From Pseudomonadota bacterium (GTDB taxonomy: Bacteria > Pseudomonadota > Alphaproteobacteria > Rickettsiales > SXRF01): a stretch of 6,773 bases of DNA. The notes beneath the pieces were generated by a model, which did not search any database, had not been told where the DNA came from, and saw only the letters and a list, made by a program, of their open reading frames with translations. A program made the position numbers and the translations under genes. Shown here piece by piece: positions 1 to 6,560 of this stretch; positions within the stretch are counted from its first letter, which is position 1; every line of letters begins with the position of its first letter. Where the stretch lies: positions 1 to 6,773 of the forward strand of contig JAGWLJ010000080.1 in assembly GCA_028873275.1 (NCBI GenBank), given 5' to 3'.

Positions 1-1
1 C

Positions 2-2791
2 TGGTTCGGCACCGATCTGGATGCCGGGAGTTGCGTGGTTTTGCCGGGGGTGGAATATCAGACAGGGGCTGTTACCTCGCCGGATACCTGGGGCGTTGGC
101 AGCTTCAACCGCAGCACGGCGCATTTGATCACCCAGATCAGCGGCTCTCCTCAATATGGCGGCACACCCGACGACAATAGCATTCTGCATTACCTGGCAG
201 AGTTGCGGAACCGGGGATTGAAGATCGCTTTTTATCCGACCTTGTTCATGGATGTCAGCGGCAAGCCGTGGCGGGGAGGGCTGACTGGAACTGCTACGGA
301 TGTTGTGAATTTCTTTAACAAAACCAACGGCTATAATGCTTTCATCACCCATTACGCCAATCTGGTGGCGGGGCATGTGGATGCCTTCATTATCGGCTCG
401 GAGCTCAAGGGCCTGACTTCAGTTACCGATACCCCCGGCAATTATCCGGCAGTCAGCCAACTGGTGACTCTTGCCGCTACGGTCAAAGGCATATTGGGTG
501 GCGGCGTTACCGTGACCTATGGGGCCGACTGGTCGGAATACCATCATTCGACGGGAGGATGGTATAACCTTGATCCGCTCTGGGCCTCCTCGAATATCGA
601 CGTCATCGGCATTGATGCCTATTTCCCGCTGACCGACGCGCCGCAGAACGGCTATGATATTGCCGGAGCCATTGCCGGCTGGACCTCGGGAGAGGGCTAT
701 GACTGGTATTACAGCGATCCGGCGCGCACCATCAAAGTCAATCTCACGCCGCCTTATGCATGGAAGAATATTGCCTGGTTCTGGAATAATTATCACGTCA
801 ATCCCGACAACACGACAACGTCGTGGGTGCCGGCCTCGAAGAAAATATGGTTTACCGAATTTGGCTATCCCAGCGTTGACGGAGCCACTAATCAGCCAAA
901 CATATTCTATGATCCGCTGAGCTCCGGCAGCGCGTTCCCCTATCATTCCAGAGGTCGCGTGGATTTTCTGGCCCAGCGCGTGGGATTGACGGCTACGCTG
1001 ATTCAATGGGCCGGCTCAAGCATGATCGAGCGCATGTTCGTCTGGACGTGGGATGCGCGGCCATTTCCTTATTGGCCGGATCTCACGGCCGTATGGAGTG
1101 ATGGAGGCGATTGGCAGACCGGGCACTGGGTGCAGGGCAAGTTGGGCACCTCCAGCCTGGCTTCGATACTCACCGATGTTTGCCTGCGTGCCGGATTGCA
1201 GGCTGCGGATATCGACGTCAGTCAGATTTATGATCTTGCGGAAGGCTTTGTCATTAGCGGCGCGCAAACCTATCGCGACACTATTGAGGCATTGCAGGCG
1301 GCATATTTCTTCGATGTTGTTGAATCGGACAACGTGCTGAAATTCGTGCCCAGAGGCGGGGCATTCGTGCAGAGCATCGATGAGAGCAATCTTGTCCCCG
1401 GGAACAGCAGGGGCGCCAATGAGCTGTTTCTGGTTACGCGGGCGCAGGAAGTGGAGCTGCCCAAGCGCGTTAATGTTGTTTATATGACGCGCCTGTCGAA
1501 TTATCAGACGGCGACGCAGTATTCCCAGCGGCAGGTGACATCCAGCCTGGAAACCATGACTATCAACCTGCCGATCGTCTGCGATGACCAGATCGCCAAG
1601 AGCATCGCTGATATCAGCCTGTTCAGCCTTTGGATGGGCCGCACCACATTCCAGTTCAACCTGCCTGTGCGATACGCGCAGCTGGAGCCTTCCGATGTGA
1701 TTTCCGTGACGGTGAGCGGGATCACCTATCGCATGCGCATTACCTCCACGCGCATGAGCACGCCACTGATCATGCAAGTGCAGGCGGTGGCCGAGGATGT
1801 GTCGATCTACGATTTTTATACCGCGCCGGCCGACAGCACGGCACTGTTGCATCAGAATAAGGGCATAGCAGTTACTGACCTGGTACTGCTCGATGCGCCG
1901 GCCCTGCCTGGGGATGATCCAAACAGCGCGGCCTTGCGCATGGCGGCGGCGGGGCTTTCCGATGGCTGGCAGGGAGCGGCCGTATACCGCTCCGATGACG
2001 GCGGGGCCAATTATGCGCTGGTGATGAATCTGAACTCGGCGGCGACGATTGGCATCGCCAGTACGGCGCTGGCCGGCGGTCCATCCGCTGTATTCGATCT
2101 GGCCAATTCGGTAACGGTCGTGCTTCTGGGGGACGCTGCTTTGCAAAGCGTGACGCAATTGGCTGTGCTCAACGGCGCCAATGCAGCCATGCTGGGGAAT
2201 GAGCTGATCCAGTTTACGACGGCGACGTTGATTTCTCCCGGCATATATACGTTAAGCGGATTGCTGCGAGGCAGGCTTGGGACGGAATGGGCCATCTCCG
2301 CGCATACGACAGGAGAGCAATTCGTGCTCCTCGACGGCAATGTCGGAAAGCAGGCTTCGGCCAATAACCTGATCGGGCTGCCGCGGGAATATAAGCCGGT
2401 TACCTTCGGTTCGACACTCTCGCTGGCTTCCGAGCAGGATTTTACTTATGGCGGCATAGCGCTGAAGCCCTATAGCCCGGCGCATATCAGCGGGGCACGC
2501 GACGGTAGCAGTAATCTGACCGTCGATTGGGTGCGCCGCGCGCGCCTGGGCGGCAGCTGGCAGGATTATGTCGATGTGCCGCTGAATGAGGCTTCCGAAG
2601 CCTATGAAGTGGATATCATGAATGGCGGCGCGGTGGTGCGGACGATTAATTCCCTCGCCAGCCCCACGGCCAGCTATACCGCTGCACAGCAAACGACCGA
2701 TTTCGGCAGCCCGCAGGCAAGCATTACGGTGAATGTCTATCAGTTGTCGGCGGCAGTGGGCAGAGGGTATGCCGGGAATGCCAGCGTTTAA
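2..2791 (+). CDS. GTA/phage tail-tip (baseplate 'megatron') protein, 5' partial
   Basis: This is a large structural protein at the tip of a phage or GTA tail, the hub that contacts the cell surface and to which fibres attach. The frame is open from base 2 (WFGTDLDAGSC...), so the N-terminus lies upstream and 929 residues are visible; the GTG at 35 is only an internal codon. In visible numbering, a glycosidase-like TIM-barrel (GTA_TIM type) runs to about 382. It shows WFGTDL at 1-6, GSELKGLT at 132-139, IGIDAYFP at 202-209, WFTEFGYPS at 283-291 and the closing TGHWVQGKLG at 373-382. A phage-tail_3-like module follows at about 400-560. The C-terminal part has LLRGRLGTEW at 754-763, WVRRARLGG from 843 and EAYEVDI at 866-872, matching the C-terminus of the Rhodobacter capsulatus GTA protein Rcc01698 as I recall it. 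Whether the barrel is catalytic is unknown. The stop is shared with the convergent gene, and no terminator is visible between them. Confidence 0.93.
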   Translation, partial: WFGTDLDAGSCVVLPGVEYQTGAVTSPDTWGVGSFNRSTAHLITQISGSPQYGGTPDDNSILHYLAELRNRGLKIAFYPTLFMDVSGKPWRGGLTGTATDVVNFFNKTNGYNAFITHYANLVAGHVDAFIIGSELKGLTSVTDTPGNYPAVSQLVTLAATVKGILGGGVTVTYGADWSEYHHSTGGWYNLDPLWASSNIDVIGIDAYFPLTDAPQNGYDIAGAIAGWTSGEGYDWYYSDPARTIKVNLTPPYAWKNIAWFWNNYHVNPDNTTTSWVPASKKIWFTEFGYPSVDGATNQPNIFYDPLSSGSAFPYHSRGRVDFLAQRVGLTATLIQWAGSSMIERMFVWTWDARPFPYWPDLTAVWSDGGDWQTGHWVQGKLGTSSLASILTDVCLRAGLQAADIDVSQIYDLAEGFVISGAQTYRDTIEALQAAYFFDVVESDNVLKFVPRGGAFVQSIDESNLVPGNSRGANELFLVTRAQEVELPKRVNVVYMTRLSNYQTATQYSQRQVTSSLETMTINLPIVCDDQIAKSIADISLFSLWMGRTTFQFNLPVRYAQLEPSDVISVTVSGITYRMRITSTRMSTPLIMQVQAVAEDVSIYDFYTAPADSTALLHQNKGIAVTDLVLLDAPALPGDDPNSAALRMAAAGLSDGWQGAAVYRSDDGGANYALVMNLNSAATIGIASTALAGGPSAVFDLANSVTVVLLGDAALQSVTQLAVLNGANAAMLGNELIQFTTATLISPGIYTLSGLLRGRLGTEWAISAHTTGEQFVLLDGNVGKQASANNLIGLPREYKPVTFGSTLSLASEQDFTYGGIALKPYSPAHISGARDGSSNLTVDWVRRARLGGSWQDYVDVPLNEASEAYEVDIMNGGAVVRTINSLASPTASYTAAQQTTDFGSPQASITVNVYQLSAAVGRGYAGNASV

Positions 2792-3318
2792 CCGCCCAGC
2801 AGCTTCTTCTTCTGTGCCTGGAATTCGGCGTCGGTCAGGTAACCTTTCTCCTTGAGTTCCGCCAGTTTTGCCAGTTGCGTGGCGATATCGGTCGAAGCCT
2901 GGGGATGAGGGGCGGCGGAAGGAGTATGGCGTAGGGCGTACATCATTTCCTCCGCCGTTTTGACGAAAGGCAAGATGGACGATTTGAGCACCATGTTGAG
3001 CTGAAATACATTGACGCCATCGAACACCCGGATAATGCCGAAAAAGAAGGTGAACTGATGATCGATGGATTGAATGCGGTCGAGCGGCATCTGCACCTGT
3101 TCGGTGCCCCAGAAGAAGCCGCGATTGAGGAAAATCAGCCGCCGCTCGGTGCATACCGCCAGCCAGGTCGCTCCATTGACCATGCCGGAGGTAAGGGCTT
3201 TGACGGTTTCTCCGCGATCAAGGATTTCCGGCAGGGCGCGGATTTCTTTCTGCGTCCAGAAAATATAGCTGTGCGGATACGCGGCGATCTGCCGCCGGAC
3301 TTCTTCGAGCGTTGGCAT
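2788..3318 (-). CDS. Bacterial PH-domain + SHOCT-domain protein
   Basis: This 176-residue protein is probably cytoplasmic or membrane-peripheral, with no signal peptide or membrane span. Residues about 18-130 look like a YokE-type bacterial PH domain: TERRLIFLNRGFFWG at 57-71 is the characteristic strand pair, followed by IQSIDHQ and alternating hydrophobic strands. A proline/alanine linker (about 132-142) leads to a C-terminal SHOCT motif at about 147-175 (LAKLAELKEKGYLTDAEF then KKKLLGG), a short helical hairpin often found at the ends of bacterial proteins and thought to mediate oligomerisation. The ATG at 3318 is preceded by AAGGTG (bases 3329-3324 read on the minus strand). The gene is opposite to the tail genes on both sides, which suggests a cargo gene. 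Its TAA (2790-2788) overlaps the TAA of the tail gene through the palindrome TTAA. The cellular role of this family is not established. Confidence 0.9.
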   Translation of the reverse strand: MPTLEEVRRQIAAYPHSYIFWTQKEIRALPEILDRGETVKALTSGMVNGATWLAVCTERRLIFLNRGFFWGTEQVQMPLDRIQSIDHQFTFFFGIIRVFDGVNVFQLNMVLKSSILPFVKTAEEMMYALRHTPSAAPHPQASTDIATQLAKLAELKEKGYLTDAEFQAQKKKLLGG

Positions 3319-3363
3319 GCACGCACCTTAATCACGAACAGCCTTTAAATAAAGTGTTTTCAT

Positions 3364-3368
3364 AGGAG
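3364..3368 (+). promoter_or_regulatory. Ribosome binding site of the DUF2793 gene
   Basis: AGGAG lies five bases before the ATG at 3374 and fixes that start. It sits in a 55-base divergent intergenic region (3319-3373) that must also hold any promoter for the reverse-strand PH-SHOCT gene. The AT-rich centre contains CTTTA-AA-TAAAG (3343-3354), a short inverted repeat. No convincing -35/-10 pair was found on either strand. Confidence 0.75.
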
Positions 3369-3373
3369 CCATT

Positions 3374-4027
3374 ATGACGACTACCACTCACCTTGGCATT
3401 ACGCTGGTTGAGCAATCGCAGGCGCAGAAAGAAGTGACGGTAAACACTGCCCTGACCAGAATCGATGCCATGCTCAATAACAGCGCAAAAAGCCGTACCA
3501 CCAGCACCCCTCCCGGCTCGCCGGCCAGCGGAGATTTATATATCGTAGGAACATCGCCTACCGGCGCGTGGGCGGGGCAGGCGGGGAATCTCGCCTATTT
3601 CGATCAGGTATGGCAGTTCGTTGCTCCGGGCGCGGGCATGTCGCTCTGGGTTGCCGATGAGAGCCTGATCTATACCTATAATGGCAGCGCGTGGACCATC
3701 ACCAGCCGCCCCATGGGACAGGCACCTGTCGCGCTTACCGATGCAGCCACTATCAGCTGGAACCTGGTGACGGCGCCTTTCGCCACGGTAACGCTTGCCG
3801 GCAACCGGACGCTGGCCAATCCTTCTACGCTGATGCCCGGTAATGCCTATATGCTGATCGTGAAGCAGGATGGCACCGGCAGCCGTACGCTGGCGTATGG
3901 CAGCACTTTCAAATGGCCGTCGGGTTCGGCACCCGTGCTGAGCACGGCGGCCGGGGCTATCGATATGCTGAGCTTTGCCTGCGACGGCACGAATGTCTAC
4001 GGCAGTATCCAGAAAGGATTTGCCTGA
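3374..4027 (+). CDS. DUF2793 tail protein with fibre-like C-terminal module
   Basis: This 217-residue protein is a likely virion component, probably a tail fibre or adhesin-type appendage. Residues about 5-108 match the DUF2793 family seen in alphaproteobacterial prophages and GTA regions: LGITLVEQSQAQKEVTVN near the N-terminus, GDLYIVGTSPTGAWAG at 53-68, and a YTYNGSAW segment at 100-107. Residues about 118-217 resemble a beta-rich module common at the ends of phage fibres, with LTDAATISWN, VTLAGNRTLANPS (139-151), KQDGTGSRTLAYGS (164-177) and a terminal AGAIDMLSFACDG. No membrane span or signal peptide is present. The start is set by AGGAG at 3364-3368. The stop TGA overlaps the next ATG by one base, so the two are probably translated in a coupled manner. 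Family assignment is firm; the fibre role is inferred. Confidence 0.9.
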   Translation: MTTTTHLGITLVEQSQAQKEVTVNTALTRIDAMLNNSAKSRTTSTPPGSPASGDLYIVGTSPTGAWAGQAGNLAYFDQVWQFVAPGAGMSLWVADESLIYTYNGSAWTITSRPMGQAPVALTDAATISWNLVTAPFATVTLAGNRTLANPSTLMPGNAYMLIVKQDGTGSRTLAYGSTFKWPSGSAPVLSTAAGAIDMLSFACDGTNVYGSIQKGFA

Positions 4028-4296
4028 TGATCGCGCCCGAATTTACGCACTGGAAAGTGGACCGGCGCGTGCCCGTGGCGGTGATTCTGGCGCTGCTGGT
4101 GCAGATGGGAGGGGCGCTCATATGGGCAACGCAGCTGGATGCCCGGGTGGGGGATATCGAACGCGTCGCTACGGGCACCAGCAGCCTCAATGAAAAATTC
4201 GCCCGGTTGGAGGAACGCCTTAAGGATATGAAGGATAATATCGACGGCATGCGGCGCCAACTCGATCAGCTGACCGACAGAGTTCTAAAGAAATAG
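4027..4296 (+). CDS. Small single-pass membrane protein with coiled coil (phage-associated)
   Basis: This 89-residue protein begins at the ATG in TGATG, overlapping the DUF2793 stop by one base, with AGAAAGGA (4011-4018) as ribosome binding site. Residues about 15-36 are a hydrophobic span (VPVAVILALLVQMGGALIWA). It is preceded by basic residues K10, R13 and R14, so an N-in, C-out topology is expected. Residues about 38-88 are strongly heptad-like and charged (LDARVGDIERV, then FARLEERLKDMKDNIDGM and LDQLTDRVLKK), predicting a periplasmic coiled coil. Small proteins with a WxxDRRVP-type start and this layout occur near tail and lysis genes of alphaproteobacterial phages. The topology would suit an inner-membrane spanin or a holin-associated factor, but no outer-membrane partner lipoprotein is visible, so the function is left open. 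A longer upstream extension in this frame to 3913 lies inside DUF2793 and was discarded. Confidence 0.85.
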   Translation: MIAPEFTHWKVDRRVPVAVILALLVQMGGALIWATQLDARVGDIERVATGTSSLNEKFARLEERLKDMKDNIDGMRRQLDQLTDRVLKK

Positions 4297-4321
4297 CATT
4301 ATAAATTAACTGGTTAACAAA

Positions 4322-4346
4322 AAATCTGGCAGAAATCACCAGATTT
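4322..4346. terminator. Candidate weak terminator hairpin after the tail module
   Basis: The perfect 8-bp inverted repeat AAATCTGG (4322-4329) / CCAGATTT (4339-4346) has a 9-base loop, 26 bases after the membrane-protein stop. The stem has only three G-C pairs. The better U-tract is on the minus strand (A-run 4319-4324 on plus); on the plus strand only the stem's own ATTT is available. It may end the tail transcript weakly or act in both directions. A second small inverted repeat, TTAAC-TG-GTTAA, lies at 4306-4317. Confidence 0.4.
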
Positions 4347-4382
4347 AACAGAACTGTAACACACCGGTTCGCTTTTCAGGCG

Positions 4383-4394
4383 TATAGTGATAAT
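4383..4394 (+). promoter_or_regulatory. Possible -10 region for the 124-residue gene
   Basis: TATAGT (4383-4388) directly followed by GATAAT (4389-4394) gives two overlapping -10-like hexamers 32-43 bases upstream of the ATG, in an AT-rich spacer. No good -35 is found at the right distance (GGTTCG at 4366-4371 for the second is poor). The location is sensible but the assignment is weak. Confidence 0.25.
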
Positions 4395-4425
4395 AGAAAC
4401 GACTATAACTGAACGCGAGAAGGTT

Positions 4426-4800
4426 ATGACTGATACGCCTAAACTGCCGTCGTTTATTGAGACGATCAAGCAATCTGCTGGGGGCAAATTACAGCCAGCG
4501 GATTTTGAGCAAATGGGTCATTTTAAACAAACTACTGCCAGAATCAGCGGGAATGTCGGCCAGGGCGGCTGGATTGGAAACAGAGGGCTTGCTATCGGGG
4601 GGGTGGTCGCAACTGCGTGGTTTGGCAGCGGTTTAATCGCGGATACCGGACGGTTGATAGGAGTGGTTCCGTTAAAACAGGATGAGCAGGGACAGGATTT
4701 GCCGGTCAATTTTGGCAATGTCGTTATTGATGGCTTGGGCACCGCAGGCAGCCTATATCTGGCGGCTAAAGGTGGCGGCAACCGGGCGATGGGAATATAG
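4426..4800 (+). CDS. Hypothetical protein, 124 residues, glycine-rich hydrophobic centre
   Basis: I do not recognise this gene. The chosen ATG at 4426 follows GAGAAGG (4417-4423) and gives MTDTPKLPSFIETIK at the N-terminus; an in-frame GTG at 4387 would add 13 residues but lacks a good ribosome binding site. Residues 1-46 are polar and probably helical. Residues about 54-82 are hydrophobic and glycine-rich (GLAIGGVVATAWFGSGLI and onward), and a second mildly hydrophobic stretch lies at 98-114 (NVVIDGLGTAGSLYLAA). This could be one or two membrane segments or a buried glycine-rich core. There is no cleavable signal. A run of seven G bases at 4597-4603 lies within the coding part. The gene is a single-gene unit: AT-rich DNA upstream, strong terminator directly downstream. 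The coding call rests on the plausible ribosome binding site, intact frame and following terminator. Confidence 0.7.
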   Translation: MTDTPKLPSFIETIKQSAGGKLQPADFEQMGHFKQTTARISGNVGQGGWIGNRGLAIGGVVATAWFGSGLIADTGRLIGVVPLKQDEQGQDLPVNFGNVVIDGLGTAGSLYLAAKGGGNRAMGI

Positions 4801-4825
4801 CCCGGCCAATTTATAATCTCCCTCG

Positions 4826-4851
4826 GCCCCGCTTCAGGCGGGGCTCTTTTT
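4826..4851 (+). terminator. Strong intrinsic terminator
   Basis: A 7-bp all-GC stem, GCCCCGC (4826-4832) / GCGGGGC (4838-4844), with a 5-base loop is followed by TCTTTTT (4845-4851). It is 25 bases past the stop of the 124-residue gene and separates that gene from the next one. Confidence 0.93.
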
Positions 4852-4912
4852 GTCATCAAAACTTCACATATTGCCGGTTAACTCCCAGCGTGCGTTATGG
4901 GAAAATAATTAT

Positions 4913-6523
4913 ATGAGTACTACGCTGGAAACCATATTCAACGCTTTGGGCTATGGCAAAGAAGGCCAGCAAACCGCCCTGACGCAGCTGTTGCAGGCCT
5001 CCGGCGCATTTGGCGAATTGCCCGATGTTCAGGGAATCATTAGCGAAAGCCAGGCCAAGGCGATACTGAAACATGTGACGTTCGACACGCCGGAGCAGGC
5101 AGCTCACTGGCTGCACGATGCCACACAGGCGCATATGCTGCGCCGCCCCGCCGGGGTTGAGCGCTGCCAATGCGAGGAACCGGAATTATTCCGCCGCCAT
5201 CGCTCTGAACTTTTGCGGGCATTGGATGCGGCGGGAATGCTGTCAGCCAAGGCACCGGCCGGAAAACATTACGATCACGTGCTGGTGTTGGGGGCCATGG
5301 AAGGTGCGGTCAATGAGCGTCTCGACGTGCTGCCGAAGCTATGGAATGAGGGCGTGCGCTTCGACAAGATTCATCTGCTGGGCAGCGACCGGCCGCTTGA
5401 TCCGTCGGAGCCGGTGCATGCCGATTCCTACGGCAAGGGCACCGAGATGCAGATGATGATCGCCCGCGCCCATGAAAAACATAATGCCTGGCCAGAAGAA
5501 TTGCAGAAATTATCTCTTCACCCTGTCAATACGCCGCAGCAGGCGCATGGCCGCGCCAATACGCAGGATACTATTCGCAGCTTCCTGAAAGACGAAGAAG
5601 GCAAAATCCAGCTTAAAGCCGGCGACAGGCTGCTGATTATTTCCAGCCAGCCTCACGTGGCCTATCAGGAAGCGGCGGTGAAATCCGTGCTGGCCGATTC
5701 ATTCCAAGTGGAGACTATCGGCGCGCCTGCCGCAGAGGAGAGCCTGAAAATAAGCGTCGGCATGGATGCCATCGCGCGCCAGATCGATGTGGGGTTCCCG
5801 AAGCTGCTGGAAGCGCTTAAATCCCAGAAAAATGCGTTGCCGGAGCCACTGGTCATGCTTGATCCGGCTGGCATTAAAGTGGACGCCGCGACGTACCAGT
5901 TCCGCTCAGGCGGCAACGGCGCAACCGGCGTCACGCAGAAAGGGAAATTCGATGCCGAGCGCTGGGATCCCATTCTGCACGGCAACCCAGTGCTGGTGCA
6001 TGAGCGGCTCGATGGCACACAGTTTATTGCCGATGGGCATCATCGGCTGGATCTTGCCACACGCCTCAATGCGCAGGGCGTGGGACCGGGAAATATTGCG
6101 GCCATGGTGCTGCGCGAGACGGATGGATATACGGCGCAGGATGCCAGGATTATCGCGGCTTACCGCAACATGGCGGAGAAGTCGCGCGGGCGGCTGGAGC
6201 CGGAGGAATATGTCGATTATGCCCGCGTGGTTCAGGAGGCACAGCAATTGCCTTCCGAGCATAAGCAGAAATTGCCCAGGATCGAAATGAAAGACAATGT
6301 AAAAATTTTTTGCGATCTGGCGCAATTGCCGAAAGAAGCGCTTGCCCTCGTTATGCAGAAATATGTGCCGCCCGAGATGGCGGCGAAGGTGCCGGAATTC
6401 GCTCCCAATAATCCTGACCGCCAGCTTTCCATCATGCGCATCATGGCTGAGCCGCAGGCTAAAAACTGGACGACGGCGGTTGATGCCAGCCGCGCTCCTG
6501 CCGCCGCCTCCTTAAGCCGGTAA
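4913..6523 (+). CDS. YdcF/DUF218-like domain fused to ParB-like (DGHHR) domain, novel architecture
   Basis: This is a 536-residue soluble protein with no signal peptide or membrane segment. Residues 1-115 are mostly helical, with a CQC pair at 85-87. Residues about 119-293 resemble the YdcF/DUF218 Rossmann-like family: YDHVLVLGAMEGAVNER (120-136), FDKIHLLGSDRPLDP (150-164), a GTEMQMM acidic site (176-182), RANTQDT (214-220) and LLIISSQPHVAYQEAA (240-255). Residues about 328-440 resemble ParB/sulfiredoxin-like domains of phage and plasmid polyvalent proteins: FRSGGNGATGVT, WDPILHGNPVLV (351-362), FIADGHHRLDLATRL (371-385) and VLRETDGYTAQDARI (399-413). The remainder is a helical tail. The ATG at 4913 (weak GGGA at 4899-4902) was chosen because a TTG in the same frame at 4850 lies inside the preceding terminator. 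Substrate and role are unknown; the domain calls are from motif memory, not a search. The end of this gene (6182-6275) is repeated at 6680-6773. Confidence 0.85.
   Translation: MSTTLETIFNALGYGKEGQQTALTQLLQASGAFGELPDVQGIISESQAKAILKHVTFDTPEQAAHWLHDATQAHMLRRPAGVERCQCEEPELFRRHRSELLRALDAAGMLSAKAPAGKHYDHVLVLGAMEGAVNERLDVLPKLWNEGVRFDKIHLLGSDRPLDPSEPVHADSYGKGTEMQMMIARAHEKHNAWPEELQKLSLHPVNTPQQAHGRANTQDTIRSFLKDEEGKIQLKAGDRLLIISSQPHVAYQEAAVKSVLADSFQVETIGAPAAEESLKISVGMDAIARQIDVGFPKLLEALKSQKNALPEPLVMLDPAGIKVDAATYQFRSGGNGATGVTQKGKFDAERWDPILHGNPVLVHERLDGTQFIADGHHRLDLATRLNAQGVGPGNIAAMVLRETDGYTAQDARIIAAYRNMAEKSRGRLEPEEYVDYARVVQEAQQLPSEHKQKLPRIEMKDNVKIFCDLAQLPKEALALVMQKYVPPEMAAKVPEFAPNNPDRQLSIMRIMAEPQAKNWTTAVDASRAPAAASLSR
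6182..6275 (+). repeat. 94-bp direct repeat, copy A (inside the fusion gene)
   Basis: This segment is identical base for base to 6680-6773, a spacing of exactly 498 bases. It codes for part of the region just after the ParB-like motif (from the RGRLEPEEYVDYARV segment onward). The match starts at 6182 (6181 differs from 6679). Its right limit is unknown because copy B reaches the window end. Confidence 0.97.
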
Positions 6524-6530
6524 TCACAGC

Positions 6531-6560
6531 TTGACATCGCGCATCGCCCCTCTCTAGAGA
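6531..6560 (+). promoter_or_regulatory. Candidate promoter of the MFS gene
   Basis: A perfect TTGACA (-35) lies at 6531-6536, just after the preceding stop. Opposite it, TCTAGAGA (6553-6560) resembles the GCTANAWC-type -10 described for Caulobacter housekeeping promoters and lies at a workable distance. Transcription would begin almost at the ATG (6568), implying a very short leader. The -35 is convincing; the -10 is not. Confidence 0.4.

Noticed and set aside
1016..2158. Long open frame on the minus strand (380 codons) inside the tail-tip gene
   Set aside because: It lies wholly antisense to a well-recognised protein, and its translation is rich in R, H and Q with no motif, as expected of a shadow of GC-rich coding DNA.
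2252..3154. Minus-strand open frame of 300 codons across the end of the tail gene and part of the PH-SHOCT gene
   Set aside because: It overlaps two supported genes, has no ribosome binding site noted and no recognisable domain.
3975..4193. Overlapping plus-strand frame as an outer-membrane spanin partner
   Set aside because: The translation has no signal sequence or lipobox cysteine; it is a shadow of the DUF2793 and membrane-protein genes.
4850..4912. Extended N-terminus of the fusion protein from TTG at 4850
   Set aside because: The start would lie within the U-tract of the preceding terminator, and the ATG at 4913 gives a more natural N-terminus.
4861..4912. Promoter for the fusion gene (TTGCCG at 4871-4876 with TTATGG at 4895-4900)
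   Set aside because: The -10 is too far from consensus to list as a feature, although a promoter must exist between the terminator and the ATG if the gene is expressed.
5766..6290. Plus-strand open frame of 174 codons inside the fusion gene
   Set aside because: It is out of frame with the recognised ParB-like motif and its translation is tryptophan- and arginine-rich without motif; a shadow.
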